Source: an uncultured Bacillota bacterium (GTDB lineage: Bacteria > Bacillota > Sulfobacillia > UBA995 > UBA9673). From it: a stretch of 7,158 nucleotides of DNA. The DNA is taken from contig CALMHV010000428.1 in the NCBI GenBank assembly GCA_937863905.1, forward strand, positions 1 through 7,158, given 5' to 3'. Both the position numbers and the translations under genes were made by a program. The notes below the pieces were generated by a model. It did not search any database and was not told where the DNA came from. It worked only from the letters and a program-made list of their open reading frames with translations. Below, one piece after another: positions 1 to 6,035 of this stretch (its first letter is position 1; each line of letters begins with the position of its first letter).

Positions 1-238
1 CGAAGTTGGCGAGCCCGATGAACGGCGGGCTGGGGTCGATCGCGCTGTAGCGAAAGAGAGCCAGGACGATAGAAGCAAGGATAGGCAGGATCGAGAACAG
101 GAAGAACAGCCCGACTATCGGGGTAAGCGACCCCGCCACGAACAAGGACGTGGGTCTGAACAAGGACTTGGGTCTGGCCAGGCGCGGGGCCGCAACGCTC
201 GGGCCGACCCGTTTGGCCGGGAGTCTCGTGGAGGCCAC
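1..238 (-). CDS. ABC sugar transporter permease, N-terminal part (runs off left edge)
   Basis: This is the first 79 codons of an integral membrane permease of the binding-protein-dependent sugar transport family (MalF/UgpA-like), which would form the inner-membrane channel of an importer with a second permease and an ATPase beyond the left edge. The start is a GTG at 236-238, preceded after 7 nt by an AAGGGAG ribosome binding site (246-252); no other in-frame start lies upstream. A basic cytoplasmic tail of about 35 residues leads into a hydrophobic first membrane span at about residues 39-63 (LTPIVGLFFLFSILPILASI). The motif FRYSAIDPSPPFIGLANF follows at 62-79, typical of the stretch after TM1 in these permeases. 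It lies downstream of the sugar-binding lipoprotein in the same direction, the usual operon order. The tail carries a six-residue tandem duplication (RPKSLF-RPTSLF). The family is clear; the sugar transported is not. Confidence 0.9.
   Translation of the reverse strand, partial: MASTRLPAKRVGPSVAAPRLARPKSLFRPTSLFVAGSLTPIVGLFFLFSILPILASIVLALFRYSAIDPSPPFIGLANF
140..175 (-). repeat. 18-bp tandem repeat inside the permease N-terminal tail
   Basis: Two adjacent 18-bp units (140-157 and 158-175) differ at one base. On the coding strand they encode RPKSLF then RPTSLF, just before the first membrane span. Because 18 is a multiple of three, the duplication keeps the frame. It looks like a recent slippage duplication of the cytoplasmic tail. 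Confidence 0.85.
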
Positions 239-270
239 GGGACCACTCCCTTGGTGACGCCTTCCGTCCC

Positions 271-310
271 GGGGGTCGGGGCCGGGCCTTCGCCCGCGGG
301 CCCGACCCCC
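271..310 (-). other. Strong intercistronic hairpin between binding-protein and permease genes
   Basis: A perfect 10-bp inverted repeat (GGGGGTCGGG at 271-280 against CCCGACCCCC at 301-310) encloses a second 5-bp stem (CGGGC 283-287 with GCCCG 292-296, loop CTTC). On the minus-strand mRNA this makes a very stable two-tier hairpin of about 40 nt, 57 nt past the binding-protein stop codon and 33 nt before the permease start. No T-tract follows on either strand, so it is not a classical intrinsic terminator. A weaker CGG-repeat stem (330-336 with 350-356) lies nearer the binding-protein stop. Known analogues, such as the malE-malF intergenic structures, stabilise the upstream message and lower permease expression relative to the binding protein; that role here is inference. 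Confidence 0.7.
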
Positions 311-366
311 GCCGGTCCTTCTAGAGCGGCGGCGGCGGTCCTATCGCCGGCCGCCGGACGGTGTGT

Positions 367-1635
367 CTACTGGTTCTCCGCCAGCATCGCGTTGAGCTCT
401 GTCTCGACAGCCTTCAATGAGGCCTCGTAGGTCTCAAGCCCAGCCGCCGCGGCCAGGAAGTGACGGTTGAGAATGTCGAAGAACCGGTCGCGGTCCCAGA
501 GGGGCCCGATCCAGCGCCCGCCTTCGAGGACCGTGAGCGGGGTCGCCATCAAGGGCCCGGCCTGCTCGATGTAGGCCGGATCGGCCGCGACGTCCTGGCG
601 GGCCGGGAGAGTGAAGGACCTGAGGTTCCAGGCCAAGGCCGAATCGGTGGTCAGGAACTCCACGAGCTTCCAGGCCGCTGCCTTGTGCTGGCTGCGGGCG
701 GAGACAATCTCTCCCCAACCCGACTCGGCCGCGAAGACCATGCTGTCGCCGGCGAACGGCGGCACCGGAACGTAGTCGAAGTCGCTGAGGTTGTAGCTGT
801 TCAGCCCGGCGGCGATGGTCCAGGGACCGCGGTAGCACATGGCCGCCTGACCTTTGTAGAAGTAGTCGGAGGTGTCTTCTTCACCGCTCACGAGGCTGGG
901 ATCCTCGACCTTGGCGACCACGATGAGGTCCAAGAGCGCCTTCCAGGCCGTCTGGGCCTCCGGCGTGCTGAAGTTGACCGCGGTCTGGTCGCCGTTCCAG
1001 TAGTCCGCGCCCTGCTGCAAGATGAAGGACAGGAAAGAGTAGACGATGTTGTCCAGGGACGTGAAGATGAACCCCGCCCGGGTGAGGCCCTGGGTGTCCC
1101 GCTTGGTCAGGACCTTGGCCGCCGCAACCAGGTCGGCCCAGGTCTGGGGGTACTCCAGGTCGGCCTCCTGGAACATGGCCGGATGGACGAGCATGCCGCC
1201 GCACTCGAGGTTGTACTCGTGGGGCAGGCCGTAGAGCTTGCCCTCCCAGGTGTAGCCCCCGAGCGAGGCCGGGAAGAACCCGCTCGTGTCGATGGTATCG
1301 GGAACGGGATCGAGGTATCCCTTACGGGCGTAGTCGGTCGCCCAGGTGCCGAAGATCTGCAGGACGTCGGCCTCGTCGCCGGCCGCGAACGAGGCCCTGA
1401 GCTTTTGGATGAAGACGTCGTAGGTGAAGTTCTCCAGTTGTACGGTGATGTTGGGGTTGGCCTCCTGGAAGTCGGCGATGGCCGCCTCGGTGGCGGCAAG
1501 GAAGTCGGGGTTCTCGGCCCCGTGCGTCCACATGATCACGGTTTCGAGTCCCGCCGCTTCCTTCTTGCAGCCGCCAGCCGTCAGGGAGGCGAGGACGATT
1601 AGGAGTGTGAGGACGGCAATCCACTTGACCCTCAT
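367..1635 (-). CDS. Extracellular sugar-binding lipoprotein of an ABC importer (SBP family 1)
   Basis: This 422-residue protein should capture a sugar or oligosaccharide outside the membrane and deliver it to the permeases. The start chosen is the ATG at 1633-1635: an ideal GGAGGAGGT ribosome binding site (1643-1651) sits 7 nt upstream, and the mapped promoter would start transcription near 1672. The upstream in-frame ATGs near 1683 would therefore not be in the message. The N-terminus MRVKWIAVLTLLIVLASLTAGGC is a type II signal peptide with Cys23 as the lipid anchor; the lipobox (A-G-G-C) is degenerate. The mature part begins with the family-typical VIMWTHGAENPDF strand and ends with the C-terminal helix AAAWKLVEFLTT that is common in family 1 binding proteins. 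Aromatic residues (Trp, Tyr) scattered through the sequence suit carbohydrate stacking. It leads an operon with the permease. The ligand is unknown; the neighbouring genes suggest a galactoside or amino-sugar glycoside. Confidence 0.93.
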   Translation of the reverse strand: MRVKWIAVLTLLIVLASLTAGGCKKEAAGLETVIMWTHGAENPDFLAATEAAIADFQEANPNITVQLENFTYDVFIQKLRASFAAGDEADVLQIFGTWATDYARKGYLDPVPDTIDTSGFFPASLGGYTWEGKLYGLPHEYNLECGGMLVHPAMFQEADLEYPQTWADLVAAAKVLTKRDTQGLTRAGFIFTSLDNIVYSFLSFILQQGADYWNGDQTAVNFSTPEAQTAWKALLDLIVVAKVEDPSLVSGEEDTSDYFYKGQAAMCYRGPWTIAAGLNSYNLSDFDYVPVPPFAGDSMVFAAESGWGEIVSARSQHKAAAWKLVEFLTTDSALAWNLRSFTLPARQDVAADPAYIEQAGPLMATPLTVLEGGRWIGPLWDRDRFFDILNRHFLAAAAGLETYEASLKAVETELNAMLAENQ

Positions 1636-1678
1636 GCCTAAGACCTCCTCCGCAATACCGAGTCTTTGCAGCGCCCCC

Positions 1679-1708
1679 ATCATAGCAGAGGGGAACTTGA
1701 CCCGTCAA
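1679..1708 (-). promoter_or_regulatory. Leftward sigma-A-type promoter for the sugar-binding protein operon
   Basis: Read on the minus strand, the -35 is TTGACG (1708-1703), followed by an 18-nt spacer and a -10 of TATGAT (1684-1679). Transcription would start near 1672, giving a leader of about 37 nt that contains the strong ribosome binding site. The -35 box is the right half of the palindrome at 1697-1708, so a bound regulator would cover it. Confidence 0.75.
1697..1708. promoter_or_regulatory. Putative GntR operator: palindrome TTGAC-N2-GTCAA
   Basis: The 12-bp inverted repeat TTGACCCGTCAA consists exactly of the two abutting -35 hexamers of the divergent promoters. Almost the same sequence, with identity continuing outside the palindrome, is found at 7137-7156 in front of the catabolic operon. 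The neighbouring regulator is a dimeric winged-helix GntR-type protein, a class that binds short palindromes and often represses its own gene. That this protein binds this site is inference from position and recurrence. Confidence 0.7.
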
Positions 1709-1725
1709 CCCAACAAAGGTATAAT
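1697..1725 (+). promoter_or_regulatory. Rightward sigma-A-type promoter for the GntR regulator
   Basis: The -35 is TTGACC (1697-1702), the spacer is exactly 17 nt, and the -10 is a perfect TATAAT (1720-1725). In a window this GC-rich such a match is unlikely to be chance. Transcription would begin near 1732, about 39 nt before the regulator start. The -35 is the left half of the palindrome at 1697-1708 and directly abuts the -35 of the opposing promoter, suggesting autoregulation. Confidence 0.85.
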
Positions 1726-1770
1726 CCCTCCCAGAGCGAGAGCGCCTAGACGACCCCTGGGGAGATGTCG

Positions 1771-2508
1771 ATGAGCCTCAATGCCCGCCTTGATCCCAAG
1801 AGCCCGCTTCCCCTCTACTACCAACTCAAGGAGATCCTCCGCGACGCCATCGTCTCGGGGGTTTGGAAGCCCGGAGACCTCGTCCCGTCGGAGCACCAGC
1901 TCCAGGCGGACTACGCCGTCAGCCGCAACACGGCCAAGAAGGCCATCGAGGAACTGGTTCAGGAGGGCATCCTCACCCGGACCCAGGGCAAGGGGACCTT
2001 CGTGGCCGCCCCCAAGCTCGAGCAGGCCCTGACCGGGTTCTACAGCTTCTCCAACGCCATGCTCTCGCGCGGGATAACCCCTCGGGTCAAGGTCATCTCC
2101 CTCAAGGAGTCGGCGGCCAAGACCACGGTGGCGCGGGCCCTGGACATCCAGCCCGGTGACCCAGTGACGGAGCTCATGCGGGTGCGCTATGCCGACCAGG
2201 AGCCGATCATGCTGGAGACGTCTTACGTCCCGACGGCCCTAGCGCCGGGTCTGGCGGCCAAGGACTTCGAGGAGTCGGCCCTCTACTCCGTGCTGTCGAG
2301 CGACTACGGGCTCCTGGTATCCAGGGCCAAGGAAATCTTCGAGCCCGTCCTCATTCGGGACTACGAGAGCCAGTGGCTGGGCGTGGAGGCCGGCTACCCG
2401 GCCCTCCTCCTCGACCGCATCGCCTACACCGCGGCGGGCAAGCCGGTGGAGTTCTGCCGGAGCATCGTTCGCGGGGACAGGTGCCGGTTCTACACCGAAT
2501 TGCTGTAG
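1771..2508 (+). CDS. GntR-family transcriptional regulator, HutC/UTRA type
   Basis: This 245-residue protein has the length and two-domain layout of the HutC subfamily. An N-terminal winged helix-turn-helix occupies about residues 12-78: SPLPLYYQLKEILRDAIVSG, then PSEHQLQADYAVSRNTAKKAIEEL as the recognition region, then the wing GILTRTQGKGTFV. A UTRA effector domain follows from about 88 to 240 and ends in the typical PVEFCRSIVRGDRCRFYTEL. UTRA domains usually bind sugar phosphates or amino-sugar phosphates, consistent with the SIS and kinase genes nearby. Two ATGs are possible. The one at 1771 is preferred because GGGGAG (1759-1764) lies 6 nt before it, whereas that sequence touches the ATG at 1765. 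It is transcribed divergently from the transport operon and ends 12 bp from the convergent kinase gene. It probably represses its own gene, the transport operon and the catabolic operon until an intermediate accumulates. Confidence 0.93.
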   Translation: MSLNARLDPKSPLPLYYQLKEILRDAIVSGVWKPGDLVPSEHQLQADYAVSRNTAKKAIEELVQEGILTRTQGKGTFVAAPKLEQALTGFYSFSNAMLSRGITPRVKVISLKESAAKTTVARALDIQPGDPVTELMRVRYADQEPIMLETSYVPTALAPGLAAKDFEESALYSVLSSDYGLLVSRAKEIFEPVLIRDYESQWLGVEAGYPALLLDRIAYTAAGKPVEFCRSIVRGDRCRFYTELL

Positions 2509-2512
2509 GGGT

Positions 2513-2531
2513 GCGACCGGTCACCGGTCGC
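2513..2531. terminator. Inverted repeat between convergent regulator and kinase genes
   Basis: GCGACCGG (2513-2520) and CCGGTCGC (2524-2531) form a perfect 8-bp stem around the three bases of the kinase stop codon. It sits where both converging transcripts end, so it may serve as a shared terminator or 3' stabilising hairpin. No T-tract follows in either direction, so intrinsic termination is doubtful. Confidence 0.4.
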
Positions 2532-3561
2532 CCGCGGCCAAGGCCTCCGCCGCCGTGGGGTAGCCGCTTCCGGGCGCCTCGCCTTCCCGGCGGGTCCGGG
2601 CCACCACCAACCCGGCGTAGGCGTTGGCGAACGCCAGGCGGCGGGACATCGGCCAGCCTTGCCGACGCGCCCAGAGGTAGGCCGCGTCGAAGCAGTCGCC
2701 GGCCCCGATGGAGTTGACGGCCCGGACCTTCAGGGCGGGAACCCGGACGATGTCTCCCCCACCCCCGGCCCCTTTCCCCTCGCGAGGGCGTGGCGCGGCG
2801 TCGGCCGCCGCCGGCGCCGCCGAGCCCTCGGAGCCCAGCTTGACCACTGTCTCGGGGCAGAGGCGGGCCACCTGCCGGAGGCCTTCCTCCCAGGTAGGGG
2901 TCCCGGTCAGGCGACAAAGCTCGGCCTCATTGGGGAGGAAGACGTCCACCTCGGCCAGGAGGGCTAGGGTCGCCTGGCGGGTGGCTTCGGGCCAGCCGGC
3001 CGGGTCCCAACTCGGGTCGAAAGCCACGACCTGCCCCCGGACTCGGGCGTCGCGGGCCACCTCGATGGCCTGGGCCGGGCCCAGCGAGGGCAGAAGGTAG
3101 CTCCCGCAGATGACAACCTCGGCGCACGCGGCCAGGAAGTCGCGGCGGGCGCGGTAGACCGAAAGGTCCATCCGCGCGTGGGCGCCGGCGACCGAGAGGA
3201 TCCCGCGGCGACCGCCCGGGCCGACGACCACCACGCTCAGCGGGGAAGCCTCACCGTCCAGGACGCTGATCCCGCCGGTGGGGATGCCCCTGGCCTCGAG
3301 ATCGGCCAGAAGGAGGCGGCCCATCGCGTCGCCGCCGAGGGTTGAGACGATGCGGGGCTCCACTCCCAAGGCCTGCGCCGCCAAGGCAAGGTAGCCGGCG
3401 GCGCCGGCCGTCCAGAGCCCCCCGCTCAGGGCGGTCAGTTCCTCGTCCCACTCCGGCATCCGGTCAAACGGGCCGAGGACGATGTCGGCATTGAAGTTGC
3501 CGACGATGCCCAGGGGGTCCGGCCGGTCTCCGGACGGCGGGTCGGGCGCCGGCCTACCCAC
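2521..3561 (-). CDS. PfkB/ribokinase-family sugar kinase
   Basis: This 346-residue protein should phosphorylate a sugar or sugar phosphate with ATP in the cytoplasm. The PfkB fold starts at LGIVGNFNADIV (17-28), with the substrate-side glycine stretch at about 47-56 and the first family signature region STLGGDAMGRLL (73-84). PNEAE is at 210-214, and the second signature AVNSIGAGDCFDA at 281-293 has the anion-hole GAGD motif and the catalytic base Asp289. The usual DTxGAGD reads NSIGAGD here. The GTG start at 3559-3561 gives an 8-bp overlap with the SIS gene stop and only a weak ribosome binding site, so translation is probably coupled. A G/A/P-rich block at about 248-269 is inserted between VVKLGSEGS and IVRVPALKV, where relatives have a short turn. 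The substrate is not determined: tagatose-6-P, a ketohexose or an Amadori-type sugar are all possible. Confidence 0.9.
   Translation of the reverse strand: MGRPAPDPPSGDRPDPLGIVGNFNADIVLGPFDRMPEWDEELTALSGGLWTAGAAGYLALAAQALGVEPRIVSTLGGDAMGRLLLADLEARGIPTGGISVLDGEASPLSVVVVGPGGRRGILSVAGAHARMDLSVYRARRDFLAACAEVVICGSYLLPSLGPAQAIEVARDARVRGQVVAFDPSWDPAGWPEATRQATLALLAEVDVFLPNEAELCRLTGTPTWEEGLRQVARLCPETVVKLGSEGSAAPAAADAAPRPREGKGAGGGGDIVRVPALKVRAVNSIGAGDCFDAAYLWARRQGWPMSRRLAFANAYAGLVVARTRREGEAPGSGYPTAAEALAAGDR
2755..2820. repeat. Repeat-like, low-complexity in-frame insertion in the kinase gene
   Basis: This stretch encodes kinase residues 248-269 (AAPAAADAAP... then GKGAGGGGD). Its DNA has C-runs broken by CCTCGCGAGGG (near 2777-2787). 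That composition and palindrome resemble the short C/G-rich palindromic repeats dispersed between genes in many GC-rich bacteria. It keeps the reading frame and lies in a surface loop of the PfkB fold. Identity as a mobile repeat is inference; no second copy is seen in the window. Confidence 0.45.
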
Positions 3562-4621
3562 CTAGGCGCACCACCCGGGTGAGGTTCTGGGGCCGATCGG
3601 GATCCCGCCCCAAGACCAGGGCTCTTTCAAGGGCCAGAAGCTGAAGAAAGGGCATGTAGAGCAGGCCTCGGCTGCGGTCGGGAAAATCGGCCCCCAGCGG
3701 GAGCGTTTGGTCGGCGCCGAGCCCGTCCAGCGGGTGGCCGACGGCCACCGTGCGCGCGCCGAAGCGCTTCACGTCGGCCAGAAGGTCCCCGTGGTAGCCG
3801 GCCCCCCGCGAAGTGGCGAGCAAGACCACAGCGGTGGCCTCGTCGACGATGGAGACGGGGCCGTGCCTGAACTCCATCGGGGCATAAGCCTCGGCGACGA
3901 CTCGGGTCATCTCTTTGAGCTTGAGCATACCCTCGCACGCGAGACCGAGGTAGCCACCCAGCCCCAGGAACACGAACTGGCGGAGGCGGGTGTCGCGGCC
4001 GAGTTCAGCCGCGAGCGGCCGGGAGGCCCCGACGGCCCGCGCGCCGAGCGCCGGAAGACGGCGCAACTCGCCCAAGAAGGTCTCGTCGCCGGCCGCCAGC
4101 CCGGTGCCCATCCACGATGCTAGGAGCATGGTCGTGAAGGACCGCGTCATGACCACGCTCTGGTCATTGGCCCAGGGTAGGACGAGGGCCAAGTCGCTGG
4201 CCGCGCCCAGGGAGGAGTCGGCCTGGGTCGTGACGCCGATGACGGGGCCCCACCCGCGTTCACGGTAGAAACGGGCGGCCAGGATGGTCTCGGTGGTTTC
4301 GCCCGAGCGGGAAAAGGCCACGAGCGGACCCCGGTGACCCGGCAGGAGCACCCCTTCGGGGGCGAGGAAGAGCTCCGACGCCGCCAAGGGCAGCGCGGCC
4401 ATCCCGGTGACCTCCTGGTGGACGCGGGCCGCGCTGATGGCCAGGTAGCGCGAGGTGCCGCAGCCGCAAAAGACGGCCGGCGCCCCGGCCAGGAGGCGGC
4501 GCAGGGCATCGCCCCTCTCCTCCACGGCCTTTACCGCTCCGGCCCAGGCTTCCGGCTGGCCGAGGATCTCGCGCAGGGTCTGGCTCTCCGTCGCTTTGGG
4601 CGCTGGTCGTGACGTGGGCAT
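3554..4621 (-). CDS. AgaS-like double-SIS-domain sugar-phosphate isomerase/deaminase
   Basis: This 355-residue cytoplasmic protein has two SIS domains (about 38-170 and 205-335). Visible features are an N-terminal LREILGQPEAW (16-26), FCGCGTSRYLA (51-61), SRSGETTET (104-112) for sugar-phosphate binding, MTRSFTTMLLAS (158-169), FVFLGLGGYLG (217-227) and EFRHGP (250-255), which matches the conserved HGP loop of GlmS/AgaS-type enzymes. It ends in PQNLTRVVRL. The QP-x-x-W start and FRHGP-x-x-IVD pattern resemble AgaS (galactosamine-6-P deaminase/isomerase) more than the Gln-hydrolysing GlmS, and it has no glutaminase domain. Fructosamine-6-P deglycases of the FrlB type are related and remain an alternative. 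The ATG start has AGGAGGT (4628-4634) 6 nt upstream, and that site overlaps the stop codon of the GH4 gene. It is 11 bp downstream of GH4 and overlaps the kinase gene, so the three form one operon. Confidence 0.9.
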   Translation of the reverse strand: MPTSRPAPKATESQTLREILGQPEAWAGAVKAVEERGDALRRLLAGAPAVFCGCGTSRYLAISAARVHQEVTGMAALPLAASELFLAPEGVLLPGHRGPLVAFSRSGETTETILAARFYRERGWGPVIGVTTQADSSLGAASDLALVLPWANDQSVVMTRSFTTMLLASWMGTGLAAGDETFLGELRRLPALGARAVGASRPLAAELGRDTRLRQFVFLGLGGYLGLACEGMLKLKEMTRVVAEAYAPMEFRHGPVSIVDEATAVVLLATSRGAGYHGDLLADVKRFGARTVAVGHPLDGLGADQTLPLGADFPDRSRGLLYMPFLQLLALERALVLGRDPDRPQNLTRVVRLGG

Positions 4622-4632
4622 CGAGTGACCTC

Positions 4633-5952
4633 CTAGGACCTCAGCCGGTGGCTCTTCAGCTCCGGAATGCGCCCGCGGTGGGCTTCGATCATCTCGTCGA
4701 CCATGGACCAGGTCTGGTCGAGGGTGAGCGTGGCCGAGGCGTTGGGGTCGACCATGACCGCCTGGTAGACGCGGTCGCGGTCACCGGTAAGGGCGGCCTC
4801 AACGGCCAGCTGTTGAACGCTGATGTTGGTCCGGTTGATGGCCGCACACTGGGGCGGTAGATCCCCCACAGGGCAGGGGCGAAGGCCCGCCCGGTCAATG
4901 AGGCACGGAACCTCGACGCAGGCATCGGCCGGCAGGTTGGTGATGAGCCCCGTGTTCGGGACGTTGCCGTAGAACGACCCGTCGGTTCCGCCCTCCAGGC
5001 AGCGGATGATGTCGGCGGCGTATTCGTGGCTCCGCTCGAGGTCGAGGCGCTCGCCGCGCGCCAGGGCGGCCTTCATCTCGTCGTATTCGCCGAGGTTGGC
5101 CTCGCTCCGGCGGATGTACTCGTCGACCGGGATGTCCAGGCGGGCGATCTCGGCCTCGCTCTTCATGAACCAGGGCACGTACTCGGCCGAGTGCTCGCTG
5201 GACTCGGTGGGGAAGTAGCCGACGCGGCGCATGATCTCCCAGCGGACCTTGTCCTGGGCGTACACGGCCGGGTCCTTCATCGCCTCCCACAGGGCGGGGT
5301 AGAGGTCCCGGCCCCTGTGGGTGAGACTCAGGATCCAGTTCTGGTGGTTGATGCCCGCGCCGGCAAACTCCACTTCCTCGAAGGGCGCCCCGGCAAAACG
5401 GGCCAGGCGGCGCGAAGTGCCCTGGACGCTGTGGCACAGGCCGACGGCCTTGATGGAGCTGGCCCGGCTCACGGCCAAGACGACCATGGCCATGGGGTTG
5501 GCGTAGTTGAGAAGGGGCGCCTCCGGGCAGAGGTCCTCCATATCCCGGGCGATGGCCACGACGGACGGGATGGTCCGGAGGGCCCGGAAGACGCCGCCCA
5601 CGCCGAGGGTGTCGGCGATGGTCTGGCGGAGGCCGTACCTGGCGGGGATCCTGAAGTCGATGAGCGTGGCTTCCAGGCCGCCCACCTGGATCATGCAGAT
5701 GACGTAGTCGGCCCCGCTGAGGGCCTCGCGCCGGTCGAGGTGCGCGCTGACGGTGGCCTGGGCGGCGAGACCAGCGGCCCGCATCTGACCGATCAGCCGG
5801 CCGACCAGAGTCTGGGCGGTCTTGAGTCGCTCGGGGTCGATGTCGACCAGGGCGAAGTGCGTGCCGCCGAGTTCTGGGTAGCTGAGAATGTCGATGGTCA
5901 GCTGCCGGGTGAACTCCACGCTGCCGGCGCCGATCATGGCTACCTTGGCCAT
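4633..5952 (-). CDS. melA: GH4 family NAD-dependent glycosidase, alpha-galactosidase (MelA) type
   Basis: This 439-residue enzyme should hydrolyse an alpha-galactoside or related glycoside inside the cell by the GH4 redox-elimination mechanism, which needs NAD and a divalent metal such as Mn. The Rossmann start AMIGAGS (5-11) and acidic ALVDIDPERL (34-43) bind NAD. TIADTLGVGGVFRALRTIP (111-129), LNYANPMAM (148-156), GLCHSVQGT (171-179) with metal-ligand Cys173, GINHQNW (200-206) with His203, and GYFPTESSEHSAEYVPWF (245-262) all closely follow E. coli MelA as remembered. YGNVPNTGLITNLP (328-341) and CVEVPCLID (345-353) complete the family pattern, and length is normal. The ATG has GGAGGT 6 nt upstream. 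It lies between the amidohydrolase and SIS genes in one operon. The alpha-galactosidase subgroup is well supported; true substrate specificity in this context, which lacks standard galactose genes, is uncertain. Confidence 0.93.
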   Translation of the reverse strand: MAKVAMIGAGSVEFTRQLTIDILSYPELGGTHFALVDIDPERLKTAQTLVGRLIGQMRAAGLAAQATVSAHLDRREALSGADYVICMIQVGGLEATLIDFRIPARYGLRQTIADTLGVGGVFRALRTIPSVVAIARDMEDLCPEAPLLNYANPMAMVVLAVSRASSIKAVGLCHSVQGTSRRLARFAGAPFEEVEFAGAGINHQNWILSLTHRGRDLYPALWEAMKDPAVYAQDKVRWEIMRRVGYFPTESSEHSAEYVPWFMKSEAEIARLDIPVDEYIRRSEANLGEYDEMKAALARGERLDLERSHEYAADIIRCLEGGTDGSFYGNVPNTGLITNLPADACVEVPCLIDRAGLRPCPVGDLPPQCAAINRTNISVQQLAVEAALTGDRDRVYQAVMVDPNASATLTLDQTWSMVDEMIEAHRGRIPELKSHRLRS

Positions 5953-5969
5953 CGCGACACCTCCATTCG

Positions 5970-6013
5970 GGCGCGCCCGCGGGGCCCGGCCGGCCTCAGC
6001 GGCGTGGCGCGCC
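5970..6013 (-). other. Inverted repeat between the amidohydrolase and GH4 genes
   Basis: Two copies of the self-complementary octamer GGCGCGCC (5970-5977 and 6006-6013) lie 28 bp apart in the 83-bp gap between these genes. They can pair as an 8-bp stem enclosing a GC-rich loop that can itself fold. The GH4 ribosome binding site (5959-5964) stays just outside the stem. There is no T-tract, so processing or differential stability of the operon mRNA is likelier than termination. Confidence 0.45.
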
Positions 6014-6035
6014 AGTGTGCACTACTTCGGCGCGT

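Noticed and set aside
460..1602. Long open frame on the plus strand opposite the binding-protein gene
   Set aside because: Its translation is rich in G, R, E and V with no domain, and it mirrors a clear binding-protein gene. High GC with strong third-position bias makes long antisense frames common.
1625..1634. TTGACCCTCA at the binding-protein start, resembling half of the operator
   Set aside because: It lacks the second arm and is explained by the coding of the signal peptide start (Met-Arg-Val-Lys).
1636..1683. Longer version of the binding protein starting at 1683
   Set aside because: It would start inside the -10 box and upstream of the transcription start, lacks a ribosome binding site, and would bury the lipoprotein signal peptide behind 16 extra residues.
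2777..2787. Possible transposon end or IS fragment in the kinase gene
   Set aside because: There is no transposase remnant, no target-site duplication and no frame disruption. It is reported only as a repeat-like insertion.
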